Part shown: in pieces, positions 20,722 through 30,065 of the stretch
Numbering within the stretch: position 1 is the first letter of the stretch
Layout: every line of letters begins with the position of its first letter
The notes under the pieces: generated by a model
What the model was told of the DNA's origin: nothing
Seen by the model: the letters and a program-made list of their open reading frames with translations, nothing else
Database searches by the model: none
Assembly (NCBI RefSeq): GCF_003112515.1
Contig: NZ_BEVZ01000002.1
Span: forward strand, 1,674,001 to 1,738,000
Origin: Streptomyces fragilis
Lineage (GTDB): Bacteria > Actinomycetota > Actinomycetes > Streptomycetales > Streptomycetaceae
Direction: 5' to 3'
Length of the DNA stretch: 64,000 nt
Translations under genes and position numbers: made by a program

Positions 20722-21582
20722 ATGCACCCGTCGTCGGACGACAGCGACGCCCTCGACCTGCACTTCATCGGCAACGCGACCCTGCTGCTCCGCTACCGCG
20801 GGCTCACGCTGCTCACCGACCCCAACTTCCTCCACCGCGGCGAGCACGCCTACCTCGGCTACGGCCTGCTCAGCCGCCGTCTCACCGAGCCCGCCCTGGG
20901 CCTCGGCGACCTGCCCGAGCTGGACGCCGTGCTGCTGTCCCACCTGCACGGGGACCACTGGGACCGCCGCGCCCGCCGTCACCTCCCGCGGTCCCTCCCG
21001 GTGGTCACCACGCCGCACGCGTCCCGCCGTCTGCAGGGCGTGCACGGCTTCCACCGGGCGGTCGGGCTGCGCACCTGGGAGGAGTACGTCGTGCGGCGGG
21101 GCGACGCCCAGGTCCGGGTGACGGCCGCGCCGGGGCGGCACGCCGGTCACCCGCTGCTGCGCGGACTGCTGCCGCCGGTGATGGGCAGCCTGCTCGAGTT
21201 CGGCCCCCTCACCGGCCCGCCCCGGCTGCGGCTGTACATCTCCGGCGACACGCTGATGTACCCCGGGCTCGCGGAGATCGCCCGCCGCTTCCCCGGACCC
21301 GACCTCGCCGTGCTGCACCTGGGCGGCACCACCCTGCCGGGCGGTCTGCTGGTCACCATGGACGGCGAACAGGGCGCCGAACTCGCGCGGCTCGTCGACC
21401 CGCGTGCCGTCCTGCCGGTCCACTACGGCGACTACACGGTGATGCGCTCGCCGCTCACCGCCTTCCTGGCCGAGGCGGAACGCGCGGGTCTCGCCGACCG
21501 GGTCGTGCACTGCCGCCACGGGCAGCGCGCCCTGGTCGAGCCGGGCGGCGGGACCCGGGTGGTGGACGGGCCGAGCGGGTGA
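20722..21582 (+). CDS. MBL-fold metallo-hydrolase
   Basis: A 286-aa enzyme. The zinc motif HLHGDH is at residues 74-79, followed by GRHAGHP, the bridging-Asp region YISGDTLMYPGL and the last His in LPVHYGDY. It belongs to the UlaG-like / RNase Z-like β-lactamase folds of unknown substrate. It is a distant relative of the MBL gene at 4457 but lacks the N-terminal extension. ATG 20722 starts soon after a G/C-rich leader. It lies 139 bp after the patatin gene and may be co-transcribed. Confidence 0.85.
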   Translation: MHPSSDDSDALDLHFIGNATLLLRYRGLTLLTDPNFLHRGEHAYLGYGLLSRRLTEPALGLGDLPELDAVLLSHLHGDHWDRRARRHLPRSLPVVTTPHASRRLQGVHGFHRAVGLRTWEEYVVRRGDAQVRVTAAPGRHAGHPLLRGLLPPVMGSLLEFGPLTGPPRLRLYISGDTLMYPGLAEIARRFPGPDLAVLHLGGTTLPGGLLVTMDGEQGAELARLVDPRAVLPVHYGDYTVMRSPLTAFLAEAERAGLADRVVHCRHGQRALVEPGGGTRVVDGPSG

Positions 21583-21657
21583 GCTGCCCGTTTGACCGGC
21601 CGTCCCCCGTGAAACCCGCCCCACGTCCGCATTTCGACGCACTTCGGGAGGACCATC

Positions 21658-21900
21658 ATGGCCACGGGTGAAACCGGCTTCAGCGATGTCGTCTTCGACT
21701 TGATCTCCGTGCAGTACCACTCCCTCAAGGCCGGACACGACTACGGGCAGTACGTACGCGACGCGGAGAACGCCGGGAAGACCGAGATCGCCGAGTTCTT
21801 CCGCACGGTGATGGCACAGGACTCCGACCGGGCGGCCAAGTGCCACCAGTTCCTCAAGGAGCTGTCCGGGACCGAGGCCGCGGGTCCCGGGGCGGGATGA
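21658..21900 (+). CDS. Hypothetical 80-aa helical protein
   Basis: A small protein (GFSDVVFDLISVQYHSLKAGH...) predicted as two or three helices, with regularly spaced His, Glu and Asp residues (H21, H27 and the later E, D). I do not recognise a named family; the helical His/Glu pattern loosely recalls ferritin-like DUFs. ATG 21658 has CGGGAGG upstream, which supports translation. A hairpin at 21931-21968 ends it. The function is unknown. Confidence 0.7.
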   Translation: MATGETGFSDVVFDLISVQYHSLKAGHDYGQYVRDAENAGKTEIAEFFRTVMAQDSDRAAKCHQFLKELSGTEAAGPGAG

Positions 21901-21930
21901 CACGGAGGCCGAGCACTCGCCTCGGCCGGG

Positions 21931-21968
21931 GAGCGGCGGGCGGGCGCGGTCGCGTCCGCCCGCCGCTC
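21931..21968 (+). terminator. Hairpin terminator
   Basis: A perfect 13-bp stem (GAGCGGCGGGCGG at 21931-21943 with 21956-21968) and a 12-nt loop lie 30 nt after the 80-aa gene. Confidence 0.75.
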
Positions 21969-21988
21969 CGTGCGTGCCGGCGGGACCC

Positions 21989-22033
21989 GTACGGACCGGA
22001 GCCGTGCGGACCGGAGCCGTGCCGACCGGATTC
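21989..22033. repeat. Three-unit 15-bp tandem repeat
   Basis: GTACGGACCGGAGCC, GTGCGGACCGGAGCC and GTGCCGACCGGATTC lie head to tail. It is a small tandem repeat in the gap before the cvnA-like gene; no function is inferred. Confidence 0.7.
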
Positions 22034-22295
22034 GTGCGCAGGGGCCCGCGTGGACCGGCGGTGAACACGTTGCGTGACGTCCGGGCCGTGGGGTGGCTGA
22101 GGTGACAGGGGCGCGGGTGTAGGTCAGGTGTGCGAACTGTCCTGCGGGAGAGGGTTGTCGAGGTTCGGACTTGCCCAACTGCCCGGCGATAGGTGCGACG
22201 GCGTGACTACTGTGAGTGTCCGCCGCGCCGGGGTGCGCGCGTCGCCCGCACGAGTGCCCCCGGTCCCTGACGCACCGCCCAGCACGAGGACGTCG

Positions 22296-25013
22296 ATGTC
22301 TCACCTCCGCGCACCGGCCGACCGCAGATCGCCGCAGCAGCGACGGCAACTCCCGCCCCTGGGGACACAGTTGTCCCGCATCGCGGTGCTGCCGCCCGTG
22401 GCCGTGGCGCTCGGGGGCGGTGCGGCCGTGCTGTTCGTGCTCCGCACCGCCGGCACCCCTGCCGGGCCTGCCCTGTGGGCCGTACTGGCCGGGGCGCTGG
22501 CGCTCGCGGTGGTGGCGGTGGCCGCCGCGGCCGTCGCCGCGCGCCGGGCCGCGCACTCGGTGGCCGTACGCGTCGAGGAGATCCGTCGCCGGGTCGCCGA
22601 GCAGACGGAGGAACGGCGGGCGGCCGCAGGGGAGTCGGCGACCTTCGAGGCCCCGGACGCGGCAGAGGACCAGGCTTGTGCCTCGGGACCGGGCGGTCCG
22701 GCCGCCGACGCGTTCGGCAGGCTGGCCGACGATCTCGAGCGGGCCCACCGCGAGTCGCTGGAGACCCTGTCGCGGCGCGCGTCGGAGACCCCCGAGGAGG
22801 CGGCGACGGTGGGCGGGGGCGACCGGGGCGCCGGGGTCGAGCACCGCATCGAGGTGTTCGTGAACGTCGCCCGGCGGCTGCAGTCACTGGCCCACCGGGA
22901 GATCGCCGTCCTCGACGAGCTGGAGCGGGAGATCGAGGATCCCGACCTGCTCAAGGGCCTCTTCCACGTCGACCATCTGGCCACCCGGGTGCGGCGGCAC
23001 GCCGAGAACCTGGCCGTCCTGGGCGGCGCGGTCTCCCGCCGGCAGTGGAGCGAGCCCGTCGCGCTCGAGGAGGTGCTGCGCTCCGCCGTCGCCGAGGTCG
23101 AGCAGTACGCGCGGGTGCGGGTCGTTCCGCCGGTGGACGGCACGCTGCGGGGGCACGCCGTCGCGGACGTGATCCACCTGCTCGCCGAACTGGTCGAGAA
23201 CGCGACGGTGTTCTCGCCGCCGCACACCCAGGTGGCGATCCGCGCCGACGCGGTCGCGGTCGGCCTGGCGGTGGAGGTGGAGGACCGCGGCCTCGGGATG
23301 CCCTCCGAGGAACAGGAGCGGATGAACGCGCTGCTGGCCGACCCCGCCACGGTCGACGTCGCCGGCCTCCTGGCGGACGGGCGGATCGGACTGTATGTGG
23401 TGTCCCAGCTGGCCCGCAGGCACGGCGTCCGGGTCCGGCTCGGCAGCAACATCTACGGCGGCGTGCAGGCGGTGCTGGTGCTGCCGCAGGAACTGCTGGG
23501 GCCCCTGCCGGTGGAACCGTCCCCGGCCGCCGAGGACGCCCCGGTGAACCCGCCCACGGCGGGCGGCCCGGCCGGCACGGGGGAGCGGCGGCTCCCCGGC
23601 CCGGCGTCCCACCACGGGGAACGGCCCGGCGCCGACGCCGACGCGGAGGGGCCCGGATCCACGCCTGGGCTGGTCGCCCCCGTGTCGCACGGGACCCTGC
23701 CGGAGGCCGCGGACGCCGCGTGGTCCGGCCCGGTACCGGGCGGATCCGGCCCGGGCGTGGACGGCCCAGGAGAGGGCGGCCAGTCGCCCGTCGTCATGCC
23801 GGGGCCGGGGCCGGGGCCGGAGCCCTTGCCCGACGAGACGGTGCTGTTCTCTCCCGCCCAGGCCGCGGACCCCGCGCTCCGCGAGAACGCGGACCGGCGT
23901 CCCTCACCGGGGAACGCCTCGGCCGTCGAGCGGGCGGGGGCCCACGCCGGGGGACCCGAGCCGGGACCGTATCGGCCGGTGACCGCGCAGGATTCCTCCG
24001 CCGGCCTGCCGTTCCGGGGGGAGGCACGGGGCGACGGTGCGTACCAGGCGGACGGGCCGTGGGGCCGGACCCCCGACGCGGGTGGCAGGGCCGCCGACCC
24101 GCTCGCGCCGGCCGAGCACGCCCCTTTCGCGGCACCGGACGACTTCGCCGCCGAGTCCCCGACGCCGCCGCCCGCGCCCGACCCGTGGCGCTCCCTCGGA
24201 GACGCCCCGGCGGACCGTCCCGCTGCCGCTCCCAGCAGTCCGGCGACCACGCAGTACGAGGGTGGGGCGGGACACCTGGACCGGAGAACCGCGTGGCCGG
24301 AGCCGCAGCCGGAGCCGTCTCCCGAGCCCACGGCATCTGCCGAGGCGCTCGTCCGAGGGCCCGGCCGGAACGACGTGGCCGGGCGGCCGGGTGACGAGGA
24401 CGCCTGGCCCGGGGCGCTCGGGACGGCCCGGACGGCCCCGCAAGGCCCGGGCGAGGACTCCCCGGCGCAGTCGGGCCGGCCCGACCCCGGCGCCCTGCCC
24501 GAGGCGTGGCGGCAGGCGACGCGCCCCGCCGAGGAGACGCCGCCGCTGCCGTCGCCTCGGCACGACGAGCACGTCGCCCCGCACGCCGGACCCCGGGCGT
24601 CGCTTCCCGTGCGGGAGCGGGACGGCCGGGCGACACCCGCGGGCGCGCTGCCCGGGATGCGGTCCGCCGCCCCGGCCGGTGGCCCCACCGGACCCCGAGT
24701 ACCGCCCGCGCAGGAGCCCGTCGCCGGCCCGCCCCCGCTGCCCCGCCGCCGCGCGCAGTCGCACCTCGCCCCGCAGTTGCGGTCCCGTCCGACTCCCCGC
24801 CCCGAGGCCGACGCCGTCCAGGAGGAGACCGGACACGACCCCCAGCTGATGGCCGCCTTCCGGCGCGGTGTCGGACTGGCCGAGGCCCACGACACGCCGT
24901 TCCCCGGCGCGGAGGCCCACGCGGAGACGGGTCAAGGCGCCGAAACCGCCGGGACCGCCGGGACCGCCGAAACCACCGCCACCGGCGGCCGGGGCAACCC
25001 CGCCGACCTCTGA
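22296..25013 (+). CDS. cvnA: CvnA-type sensor kinase with long Pro-rich tail
   Basis: A 905-aa membrane histidine-kinase-like protein. Two closely spaced TM helices are at about residues 29-45 and 54-85, with a loop of only a few residues between them, so there is no external sensor domain. A cytoplasmic helical region (about 90-240) follows. The HATPase fold has an N-box ELVENATVFSPP (about 297), a G1 box VEDRGLGM and a G2 box ADGRIGLYVVSQLARRHG. Residues from about 420 to the end are a Pro/Gly/Ala-rich tail. It lacks the usual phospho-His H-box, like other conservon CvnA proteins. It is followed by roadblock and DUF742 genes but no cvnD GTPase. ATG 22296 has GAGGACG upstream. Confidence 0.85.
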   Translation: MSHLRAPADRRSPQQRRQLPPLGTQLSRIAVLPPVAVALGGGAAVLFVLRTAGTPAGPALWAVLAGALALAVVAVAAAAVAARRAAHSVAVRVEEIRRRVAEQTEERRAAAGESATFEAPDAAEDQACASGPGGPAADAFGRLADDLERAHRESLETLSRRASETPEEAATVGGGDRGAGVEHRIEVFVNVARRLQSLAHREIAVLDELEREIEDPDLLKGLFHVDHLATRVRRHAENLAVLGGAVSRRQWSEPVALEEVLRSAVAEVEQYARVRVVPPVDGTLRGHAVADVIHLLAELVENATVFSPPHTQVAIRADAVAVGLAVEVEDRGLGMPSEEQERMNALLADPATVDVAGLLADGRIGLYVVSQLARRHGVRVRLGSNIYGGVQAVLVLPQELLGPLPVEPSPAAEDAPVNPPTAGGPAGTGERRLPGPASHHGERPGADADAEGPGSTPGLVAPVSHGTLPEAADAAWSGPVPGGSGPGVDGPGEGGQSPVVMPGPGPGPEPLPDETVLFSPAQAADPALRENADRRPSPGNASAVERAGAHAGGPEPGPYRPVTAQDSSAGLPFRGEARGDGAYQADGPWGRTPDAGGRAADPLAPAEHAPFAAPDDFAAESPTPPPAPDPWRSLGDAPADRPAAAPSSPATTQYEGGAGHLDRRTAWPEPQPEPSPEPTASAEALVRGPGRNDVAGRPGDEDAWPGALGTARTAPQGPGEDSPAQSGRPDPGALPEAWRQATRPAEETPPLPSPRHDEHVAPHAGPRASLPVRERDGRATPAGALPGMRSAAPAGGPTGPRVPPAQEPVAGPPPLPRRRAQSHLAPQLRSRPTPRPEADAVQEETGHDPQLMAAFRRGVGLAEAHDTPFPGAEAHAETGQGAETAGTAGTAETTATGGRGNPADL

Positions 25014-25134
25014 CCGTCTCCCGCCGGCCCCGGACGGCCAGTGCTCGGCACCGCCGGCCCTCAGCCGCCACACCCCGCGCCGTCCCCCAGCCCCCAAACC
25101 GCCCTCCCCCCAGCCTTCTAGGAGTCGACCCACC

Positions 25135-25638
25135 ATGGCCCCGGACACGCATACCGCGCACACCGACACCTGTACCGACCGCGCCGCCGACCTCGACTGG
25201 CTGCTGGCCGGCCTCGTTCGGCGCGTGCCGCACACCCGGAGCGCCGTGCTCCTCTCCTGCGACGGCCTGGTCCGGTCCGCGTACGGTCACGGGCTGGACC
25301 AGGAGGGCGCCGATCACATGGCCGCCCTCGCCTCGGGCCTGCACTCCCTCGGGCGCAGCGCCGGGCTCACGTTCGACGACGGCGGCGACGTCCGCCAGGT
25401 GGTCGTCGAGCTGACGTCCGCCCTGCTGTTCGTCACCACCGCCGGCTCCGGCACCTGTCTCGCGGTGCTGGCCGACAGCGCCACCGACGCCGCCGTCCTG
25501 GGCTACGAGATGGCCATGCTCGTCAAGAGCGTGCGCCCCTACCTCGTGACGGCCCCCCGGCACGCCGCCGTCCGTCCGCCCGCCCCGCAGGCCGCCGCGG
25601 CCGGGGCCGCGCCCGAGCCCGCGGTGACCCGGCGTTGA
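25135..25638 (+). CDS. cvnB: Roadblock/LC7-domain protein (CvnB)
   Basis: A 167-aa protein with a roadblock/LC7 fold over about residues 17-130 (LDWLLAGLVRRVPHTRSAVLLSCDGL, then QVVVELTSALLFVTTAG and TDAAVLGYEMAMLVKSV). Conservon CvnB proteins act as GTPase-activating partners of CvnD. It starts with ATG 25135 after TAGGAG. Its stop overlaps the TTG start of the DUF742 gene, so the two are coupled. The C-terminal Ala/Pro tail is unstructured. Confidence 0.9.
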   Translation: MAPDTHTAHTDTCTDRAADLDWLLAGLVRRVPHTRSAVLLSCDGLVRSAYGHGLDQEGADHMAALASGLHSLGRSAGLTFDDGGDVRQVVVELTSALLFVTTAGSGTCLAVLADSATDAAVLGYEMAMLVKSVRPYLVTAPRHAAVRPPAPQAAAAGAAPEPAVTRR

Positions 25639-26012
25639 TCACGGCGGCGGCCGACGACGGCCCCTGGCTCGACGAGCAGGCGGGCCGGCTCGTGCGGCCC
25701 TACACGGTGAGCAACGGCCGCACCCGGCCCACCGCCGACCTCGACCTGCTGACCCACGTGACGGCGACCGGGCATCCGGCCACCGGCCATCCCGGCCCCG
25801 AGCACGGCCGAGCCCTGAAGCTCGCCCGGACCCCGGTGACCGTCGCCGAGCTCGCGGCCCGGCTCGGGCTGCCGGTGGGCGTCGCCAAGGTGGTGGTCTC
25901 CGACCTCGTCGAGACCGGACTGCTCCTCGCCGAGGCGCCGTCCTTCCGGCACACCCCGGCGGACCCCGCCGTGCTGCGGCACGTCCGGAACGAGCTGCGG
26001 CGACGCCTCTAG
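25635..26012 (+). CDS. cvnC: DUF742 protein (CvnC)
   Basis: A 125-aa protein of the DUF742 family, with the typical LVRPYTVSNGRTRP and a winged-helix part (VAELAARLGLPVGVAKVVVSDLVETGLLL). The TTG start at 25635 overlaps the CvnB stop. In normal conservons CvnD, an Ras-like GTPase, follows directly. Here the next gene is tdh, so the GTPase is missing at this place. It may be supplied by another conservon in the genome. Confidence 0.9.
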   Translation: MITAAADDGPWLDEQAGRLVRPYTVSNGRTRPTADLDLLTHVTATGHPATGHPGPEHGRALKLARTPVTVAELAARLGLPVGVAKVVVSDLVETGLLLAEAPSFRHTPADPAVLRHVRNELRRRL

Positions 26013-26125
26013 TGCGGACCCCGCGGGGCGGCAGCGCGGAACACCCGGACGGCGTCTGAAGGAATCCTGAGGCCGAGGTTAAGAAAACCTCGATGGACCC
26101 GGACACCTCCGGTGCGGCATGTTCT

Positions 26126-26182
26126 AGAGGTAACCCAACCTCTTCCCCGCGCCCGGGCTGCTTCGCCATGCCCGGGCGCGGG
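26126..26182 (+). promoter_or_regulatory. Two hairpins in the tdh leader
   Basis: A 6-bp inverted repeat (AGAGGT-AACCCA-ACCTCT, 26126-26143) is followed by a perfect 12-bp stem (26146-26157 with 26171-26182) and a 13-nt loop. The second hairpin ends 24 nt before the tdh GTG. It may be a terminator for the cvn operon or a leader attenuator for tdh. Confidence 0.5.
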
Positions 26183-26206
26183 AACGCACGCACAGGAGCC
26201 GCATCG

Positions 26207-27235
26207 GTGAAGGCGCTGGTCAAGGAGAAGGCGGAGCCGGGTCTGTGGCTCACGGACGTCCCGGAGCCCACGATCGGCCCCGGCGACGTGCTGATCAAGG
26301 TGCTGCGCACCGGCATCTGCGGCACCGACCTGCACATCCGCGCCTGGGACGGCTGGGCCCAGCAGGCCATCACCACGCCGCTGGTCATCGGCCACGAGTT
26401 CGTCGGCGAGGTCGTCGAGACCGGCCGTGACGTCGCCGAGATCAAGCCCGGCGACCGGGTCAGCGGCGAGGGTCACCTGGTCTGCGGCCGCTGCCGCAAC
26501 TGCCTGGCCGGGCGCCGCCACCTGTGCCGCGCCACCGTGGGCCTCGGCGTCGGCCGCGACGGCGCGTTCGCCGAGTACGTCGCGCTGCCCGCGGCCAACG
26601 TCTGGGTGCACCGCGTCCCCGTCGACCTCGACGTCGCCGCGATCTTCGACCCGTTCGGCAACGCCGTGCACACCGCGCTGTCGTTCCCGCTGGTCAACGA
26701 GGACGTCCTGATCACGGGCGCCGGCCCGATCGGCCTGATGGCCGCCGCCGTCGCCAAGCACGCCGGCGCGCGCAACGTCGTCGTCACCGACGTCAGCGAC
26801 GAGCGCCTGGACCTGGCCCGGAAGGTCGGCGCCGACCTCGCCCTCAACGTGGCGCGGACGACGATCGCCGACGGCCAGCGCGAACTGGGCCTGCGCGAGG
26901 GCTTCGACATCGGCCTGGAGATGTCCGGCCAGGCCGCCGCGATGCGCGAGATGATCGCCAACATGACGCACGGCGGCCGGATCGCCATGCTCGGCCTGCC
27001 CTCCGAGGAGTTCCCGGTCGACTGGTCCCGGATCGTCACCTCCATGCTGACCGTCAAGGGCATCTACGGCCGCGAGATGTTCGAGACCTGGTACGCCATG
27101 TCCGTGCTCCTGGAGAACGGTCTCGACCTCGCCCCGGTCATCACCGGCCGCTACGACCACCGCGACTTCGAGGCGGCCTTCGCCGACGCCGCCGCCGGCA
27201 AGGGCGGCAAGGTCATCCTCGACTGGACCGTCTGA
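26207..27235 (+). CDS. tdh: L-threonine 3-dehydrogenase
   Basis: A 342-aa zinc-dependent medium-chain dehydrogenase. It oxidises L-threonine to 2-amino-3-ketobutyrate with NAD+. The catalytic zinc ligands C38, H63 and E64 sit at the family positions ([13 protein letters not shown]). The structural zinc cluster C93, C96, C99, C107 is intact. The Rossmann motif is [12 protein letters not shown]. The length equals the E. coli enzyme. It is followed by kbl 57 bp downstream, the normal pair for threonine to glycine plus acetyl-CoA. GTG 26207 has AGGAG upstream. Confidence 0.96.
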   Translation: MKALVKEKAEPGLWLTDVPEPTIGPGDVLIKVLRTGICGTDLHIRAWDGWAQQAITTPLVIGHEFVGEVVETGRDVAEIKPGDRVSGEGHLVCGRCRNCLAGRRHLCRATVGLGVGRDGAFAEYVALPAANVWVHRVPVDLDVAAIFDPFGNAVHTALSFPLVNEDVLITGAGPIGLMAAAVAKHAGARNVVVTDVSDERLDLARKVGADLALNVARTTIADGQRELGLREGFDIGLEMSGQAAAMREMIANMTHGGRIAMLGLPSEEFPVDWSRIVTSMLTVKGIYGREMFETWYAMSVLLENGLDLAPVITGRYDHRDFEAAFADAAAGKGGKVILDWTV

Positions 27236-27292
27236 CCCGCGGCCCCGGCCCGCCCGCCGCCCCGCACCCACCCCTGGAGCCTGGAGCCCAAG

Positions 27293-28486
27293 ATGTTCGA
27301 CTCCGTGCGCGACGACATCCGCGCCACCCTCGACGAGATCCGCGCCGCCGGCCTGCACAAGCCCGAGCGCGTCATCGACACCCCGCAGTCCGCCAAGGTC
27401 AACGTCACCGCCGGCGGCCGCCCGGGCGAGGTGCTCAACTTCTGCGCCAACAACTACCTCGGCCTCGCCGACCACCCCGAGATCGTCGCCGCCGGGCACG
27501 CGGCGCTCGACCGCTGGGGCTACGGCATGGCCTCGGTCCGCTTCATCTGCGGCACCCAGGAGGTGCACAAGGAGCTCGAGGCACGCGTCTCCGCGTTCCT
27601 CGGGCAGGAGGACACCATCCTCTACTCCTCCTGCTTCGACGCCAACGGAGGCGTCTTCGAGACGCTGCTCGGGGCCGAGGACGCGGTGATCTCCGACGCC
27701 CTCAACCACGCCTCGATCATCGACGGCATCCGCCTGTCCAAGGCGCAGCGATTCCGCTACGCCAACCGCGACATGGCCGACCTGGAGGCCCAGCTCAAGG
27801 CCGCCTCCGGCGCGCGCCGGAAGCTGATCGTCACGGACGGCGTCTTCTCCATGGACGGCTACCTCGCCCCGCTCGACGAGATCTGCGACCTGGCCGACCG
27901 GTACGACGCCATGGTGATGGTCGACGACTCCCACGCCGTGGGCTTCGTCGGGCCGGGCGGACGCGGCACGCCCGAGCTCTTCGGCGTCATGGACCGTGTC
28001 GACGTCCTCACCGGCACCCTCGGCAAGGCGCTGGGCGGCGCCTCCGGCGGCTACGTCGCCGCGCGGGCGGAGATCGTCGCCCTGCTGCGGCAGCGGTCGC
28101 GCCCGTACCTGTTCTCGAACACCCTCGCCCCGGTGATCGCGGCGGCCTCGCTGAAGGTCCTGGACCTGCTGGAGTCCGCCGGCGAGCTGCGGACCCGCCT
28201 GGCGCGCAACACCGAGCTGTTCCGCCGCCGGATGACCGAGGAGGGCTTCGACGTCCTCCCCGGCGAGCACGCCATCGCACCCGTGATGTTCGGTGACGCC
28301 TCGGTCGCCGGCCGGATGGCCGAGCTGCTGCTGGAGCGCGGCGTCTACGTGATCGGCTTCTCCTACCCGGTCGTCCCGCAGGGGCAGGCCCGGATCCGGG
28401 TGCAGCTGTCGGCGGCCCACTCCACCGAGGACGTGGAGACCGCGATCGCCGCGTTCGTCTCCGCCCGCGCCGAGCTGGAGGGCTGA
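27293..28486 (+). CDS. kbl: Glycine C-acetyltransferase (2-amino-3-ketobutyrate CoA ligase)
   Basis: A 397-aa PLP enzyme of the α-oxoamine synthase family. It cleaves 2-amino-3-ketobutyrate with CoA to glycine and acetyl-CoA. The PLP-binding lysine K245 lies in [10 protein letters not shown], the DDSHAVGF segment contacts PLP, and the [14 protein letters not shown] start is typical of Kbl. It forms a two-gene operon with tdh. A 13-bp terminator hairpin follows at 28493-28524. Confidence 0.96.
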   Translation: MFDSVRDDIRATLDEIRAAGLHKPERVIDTPQSAKVNVTAGGRPGEVLNFCANNYLGLADHPEIVAAGHAALDRWGYGMASVRFICGTQEVHKELEARVSAFLGQEDTILYSSCFDANGGVFETLLGAEDAVISDALNHASIIDGIRLSKAQRFRYANRDMADLEAQLKAASGARRKLIVTDGVFSMDGYLAPLDEICDLADRYDAMVMVDDSHAVGFVGPGGRGTPELFGVMDRVDVLTGTLGKALGGASGGYVAARAEIVALLRQRSRPYLFSNTLAPVIAAASLKVLDLLESAGELRTRLARNTELFRRRMTEEGFDVLPGEHAIAPVMFGDASVAGRMAELLLERGVYVIGFSYPVVPQGQARIRVQLSAAHSTEDVETAIAAFVSARAELEG

Positions 28487-28492
28487 GACGCC

Positions 28493-28524
28493 CCCGCCCC
28501 GGGCCTCAGGCGGCCCGGGGCGGG
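28493..28524 (+). terminator. Hairpin terminator of tdh-kbl
   Basis: A perfect 13-bp stem (28493-28505 with 28512-28524) around a TCAGGC loop begins 7 nt after the kbl stop. Confidence 0.85.
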
Positions 28525-28596
28525 CGCGCGTCCGGTGCCGGGTGCGATGCCGGGCGCGGGGCCGGGACACCCGCCGTGAGCTGAGACAATGGCAGC

Positions 28597-29505
28597 GTGA
28601 TCGAAGCGCGGCGGCTGCACATCCTGCGGGCGGTGGCGGACCACCGGACGGTGACCGCGGCCGCGGCCGCGCTGTACCTCACCCCCTCCGCGGTCTCCCA
28701 GCAGCTCACCGCGCTCGAGCAGGAGACCGGGCACCGCCTGGTGGAGCGCGGGGCCCGCGGGGTACGGCTCACCCCGGCCGGCGAGATCCTGCTCGGGCAC
28801 ACCAACGCGGTGCTCGCGCAGCTGGAGCGGGCCGAGGCCGAGCTGGCCGCCTACGGTTCCGGAGAGGCCGGCACCGTCACCGTGGCCGCCTTCGCCACCG
28901 GCATCGGGCTGGTCGTCGCACCCGCGCTGGCGGCCCTGGCCAACAGCCGCCCGGGCATACGGGTGCGGGTACGGGACGCCGAGGGCGACGCCAGCCTGCC
29001 GATGGTCCTCGACCGGCAGGTGGACGTGGCGGTCGCCGTCGAGTACCGCGGCGCCCCGGCGGCCGGGGACGCCCGCCTCACCCACGTGCCGCTGTACGCC
29101 GAGCCCTTCGACGCGGTCGTGCCGACCGCCCACCGTCTCGCCGAGGCCGGCCGGGTCCCGCTGGCGGAGCTCGCCAAGGACCCGTGGATCGGCCCCTACC
29201 CGGGCAACCCCTGCCACGACGTGGTGGTCCTGGCCTGCGAGAGCGCCGGTTTCCAGCCGGACTTCGACCACTCCTCCGACGACTTCCGGGCCGTCGTCGC
29301 CCTCGCCTCCGCCGGCGCCGGAGTCGCTCTGGTGCCCCGGTCCGCCCTGCGCGGCACGGACCTCGCCGGCGTCACGGTGCGGCCGGTGGAGGGCGTGGCC
29401 CCCACCCGCCGGGTCTTCGCCGCCGTGCGCCGGGGCTCCGAGGCGCACCCGCTGATCCGTCCCGTGCTGGACGCGCTGGGCGAGGCGGCGCGCGGAGCCT
29501 GGTGA
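28597..29505 (+). CDS. LysR-family transcriptional regulator
   Basis: A 302-aa regulator. The N-terminal winged HTH is at about residues 3-62 (LHILRAVADHRTVTAAAAALYLTPSAVSQQLTALEQETG), followed by a substrate-binding effector domain from about residue 85. It lies just after the tdh-kbl terminator and on the same strand, so it is not the classic divergent LysR arrangement and its targets are unclear. GTG 28597 has no strong ribosome site, so it may be leaderless. Confidence 0.9.
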   Translation: MIEARRLHILRAVADHRTVTAAAAALYLTPSAVSQQLTALEQETGHRLVERGARGVRLTPAGEILLGHTNAVLAQLERAEAELAAYGSGEAGTVTVAAFATGIGLVVAPALAALANSRPGIRVRVRDAEGDASLPMVLDRQVDVAVAVEYRGAPAAGDARLTHVPLYAEPFDAVVPTAHRLAEAGRVPLAELAKDPWIGPYPGNPCHDVVVLACESAGFQPDFDHSSDDFRAVVALASAGAGVALVPRSALRGTDLAGVTVRPVEGVAPTRRVFAAVRRGSEAHPLIRPVLDALGEAARGAW

Positions 29506-29567
29506 CCGTCCGGCGGGCGACGCGCCGTCCGCCCGCCGTTGTCGGTGCCCGCCGCTACCCTGCGGGC

Positions 29568-29927
29568 ATGCCGGACGCGCACGACGTACGCCGAATCGCC
29601 CTGTCCCTGCCGGACACCACCGAGAAGACGGCCTGGAGCATGCCCACCTTCCGGGTGGCGGGGAAGATGTTCGCCACCCTGCCGGAGGACGAGTCCTCCT
29701 GCGCGGTGCGCTGCCCCAAGGAGGAGCGGGACGAGCTGGTCCTCGCCGAACCCGGGAAGTTCTGGATCGCCGACCACGAGAGCGCCTTCGCCTGGATCCG
29801 GGTCCGGCTCGCCGCGCTGGAGGACGAGGGCGAACTCCGCGACATCCTCGCCGACTCCTGGCGCCAGGCCGCCTCCACCGCCCTGCGCGACTCCCATCCG
29901 GGGCTCGGGGTACCCGCCGGGGAATGA
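29568..29927 (+). CDS. MmcQ/YjbR-family protein
   Basis: A 119-aa protein of the MmcQ/YjbR (CyaY-like) fold. It shows VRRIALSLPDTTEKTAWSMPTFRVAGKMFATL at the N-terminus and a conserved KFWIADHESAFAWIRVRL core. The family is thought to bind DNA but its function is poorly defined. ATG 29568 follows the LysR gene closely. A stem-loop at 29934-29961 ends the gene. Confidence 0.87.
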   Translation: MPDAHDVRRIALSLPDTTEKTAWSMPTFRVAGKMFATLPEDESSCAVRCPKEERDELVLAEPGKFWIADHESAFAWIRVRLAALEDEGELRDILADSWRQAASTALRDSHPGLGVPAGE

Positions 29928-29933
29928 GCCCGC

Positions 29934-29961
29934 CCGGCCCGCCGTTGGGACGACGGGCCGG
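29934..29961 (+). terminator. Hairpin terminator
   Basis: A 12-bp stem (29934-29945 with 29950-29961, one G-T pair) and a TGGG tetraloop lie 7 nt after the YjbR-like stop. Confidence 0.7.
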
Positions 29962-30065
29962 TCCGGCGGCAGGGTGTCATGTTCCTGTCGCCACTGGGTG
30001 GTTCCGGGTGGTGGGGACCCGTGACGGACAGCGGGACGTGGTGGCGGGACCAGGGGAGGGGCACC

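Larger units (their letters stand above)
21901..22295. other. Intergenic region before the cvnA-like kinase gene
   Basis: It contains a terminator hairpin (21931-21968), a 3 x 15-bp tandem repeat (21989-22033) and the cvnA leader. No RNA gene was recognised. Confidence 0.5.

Noticed and set aside
26009..28570. An 853-aa minus-strand frame across tdh-kbl
   Set aside because: The plus strand encodes clear full-length Tdh and Kbl with intact active sites.
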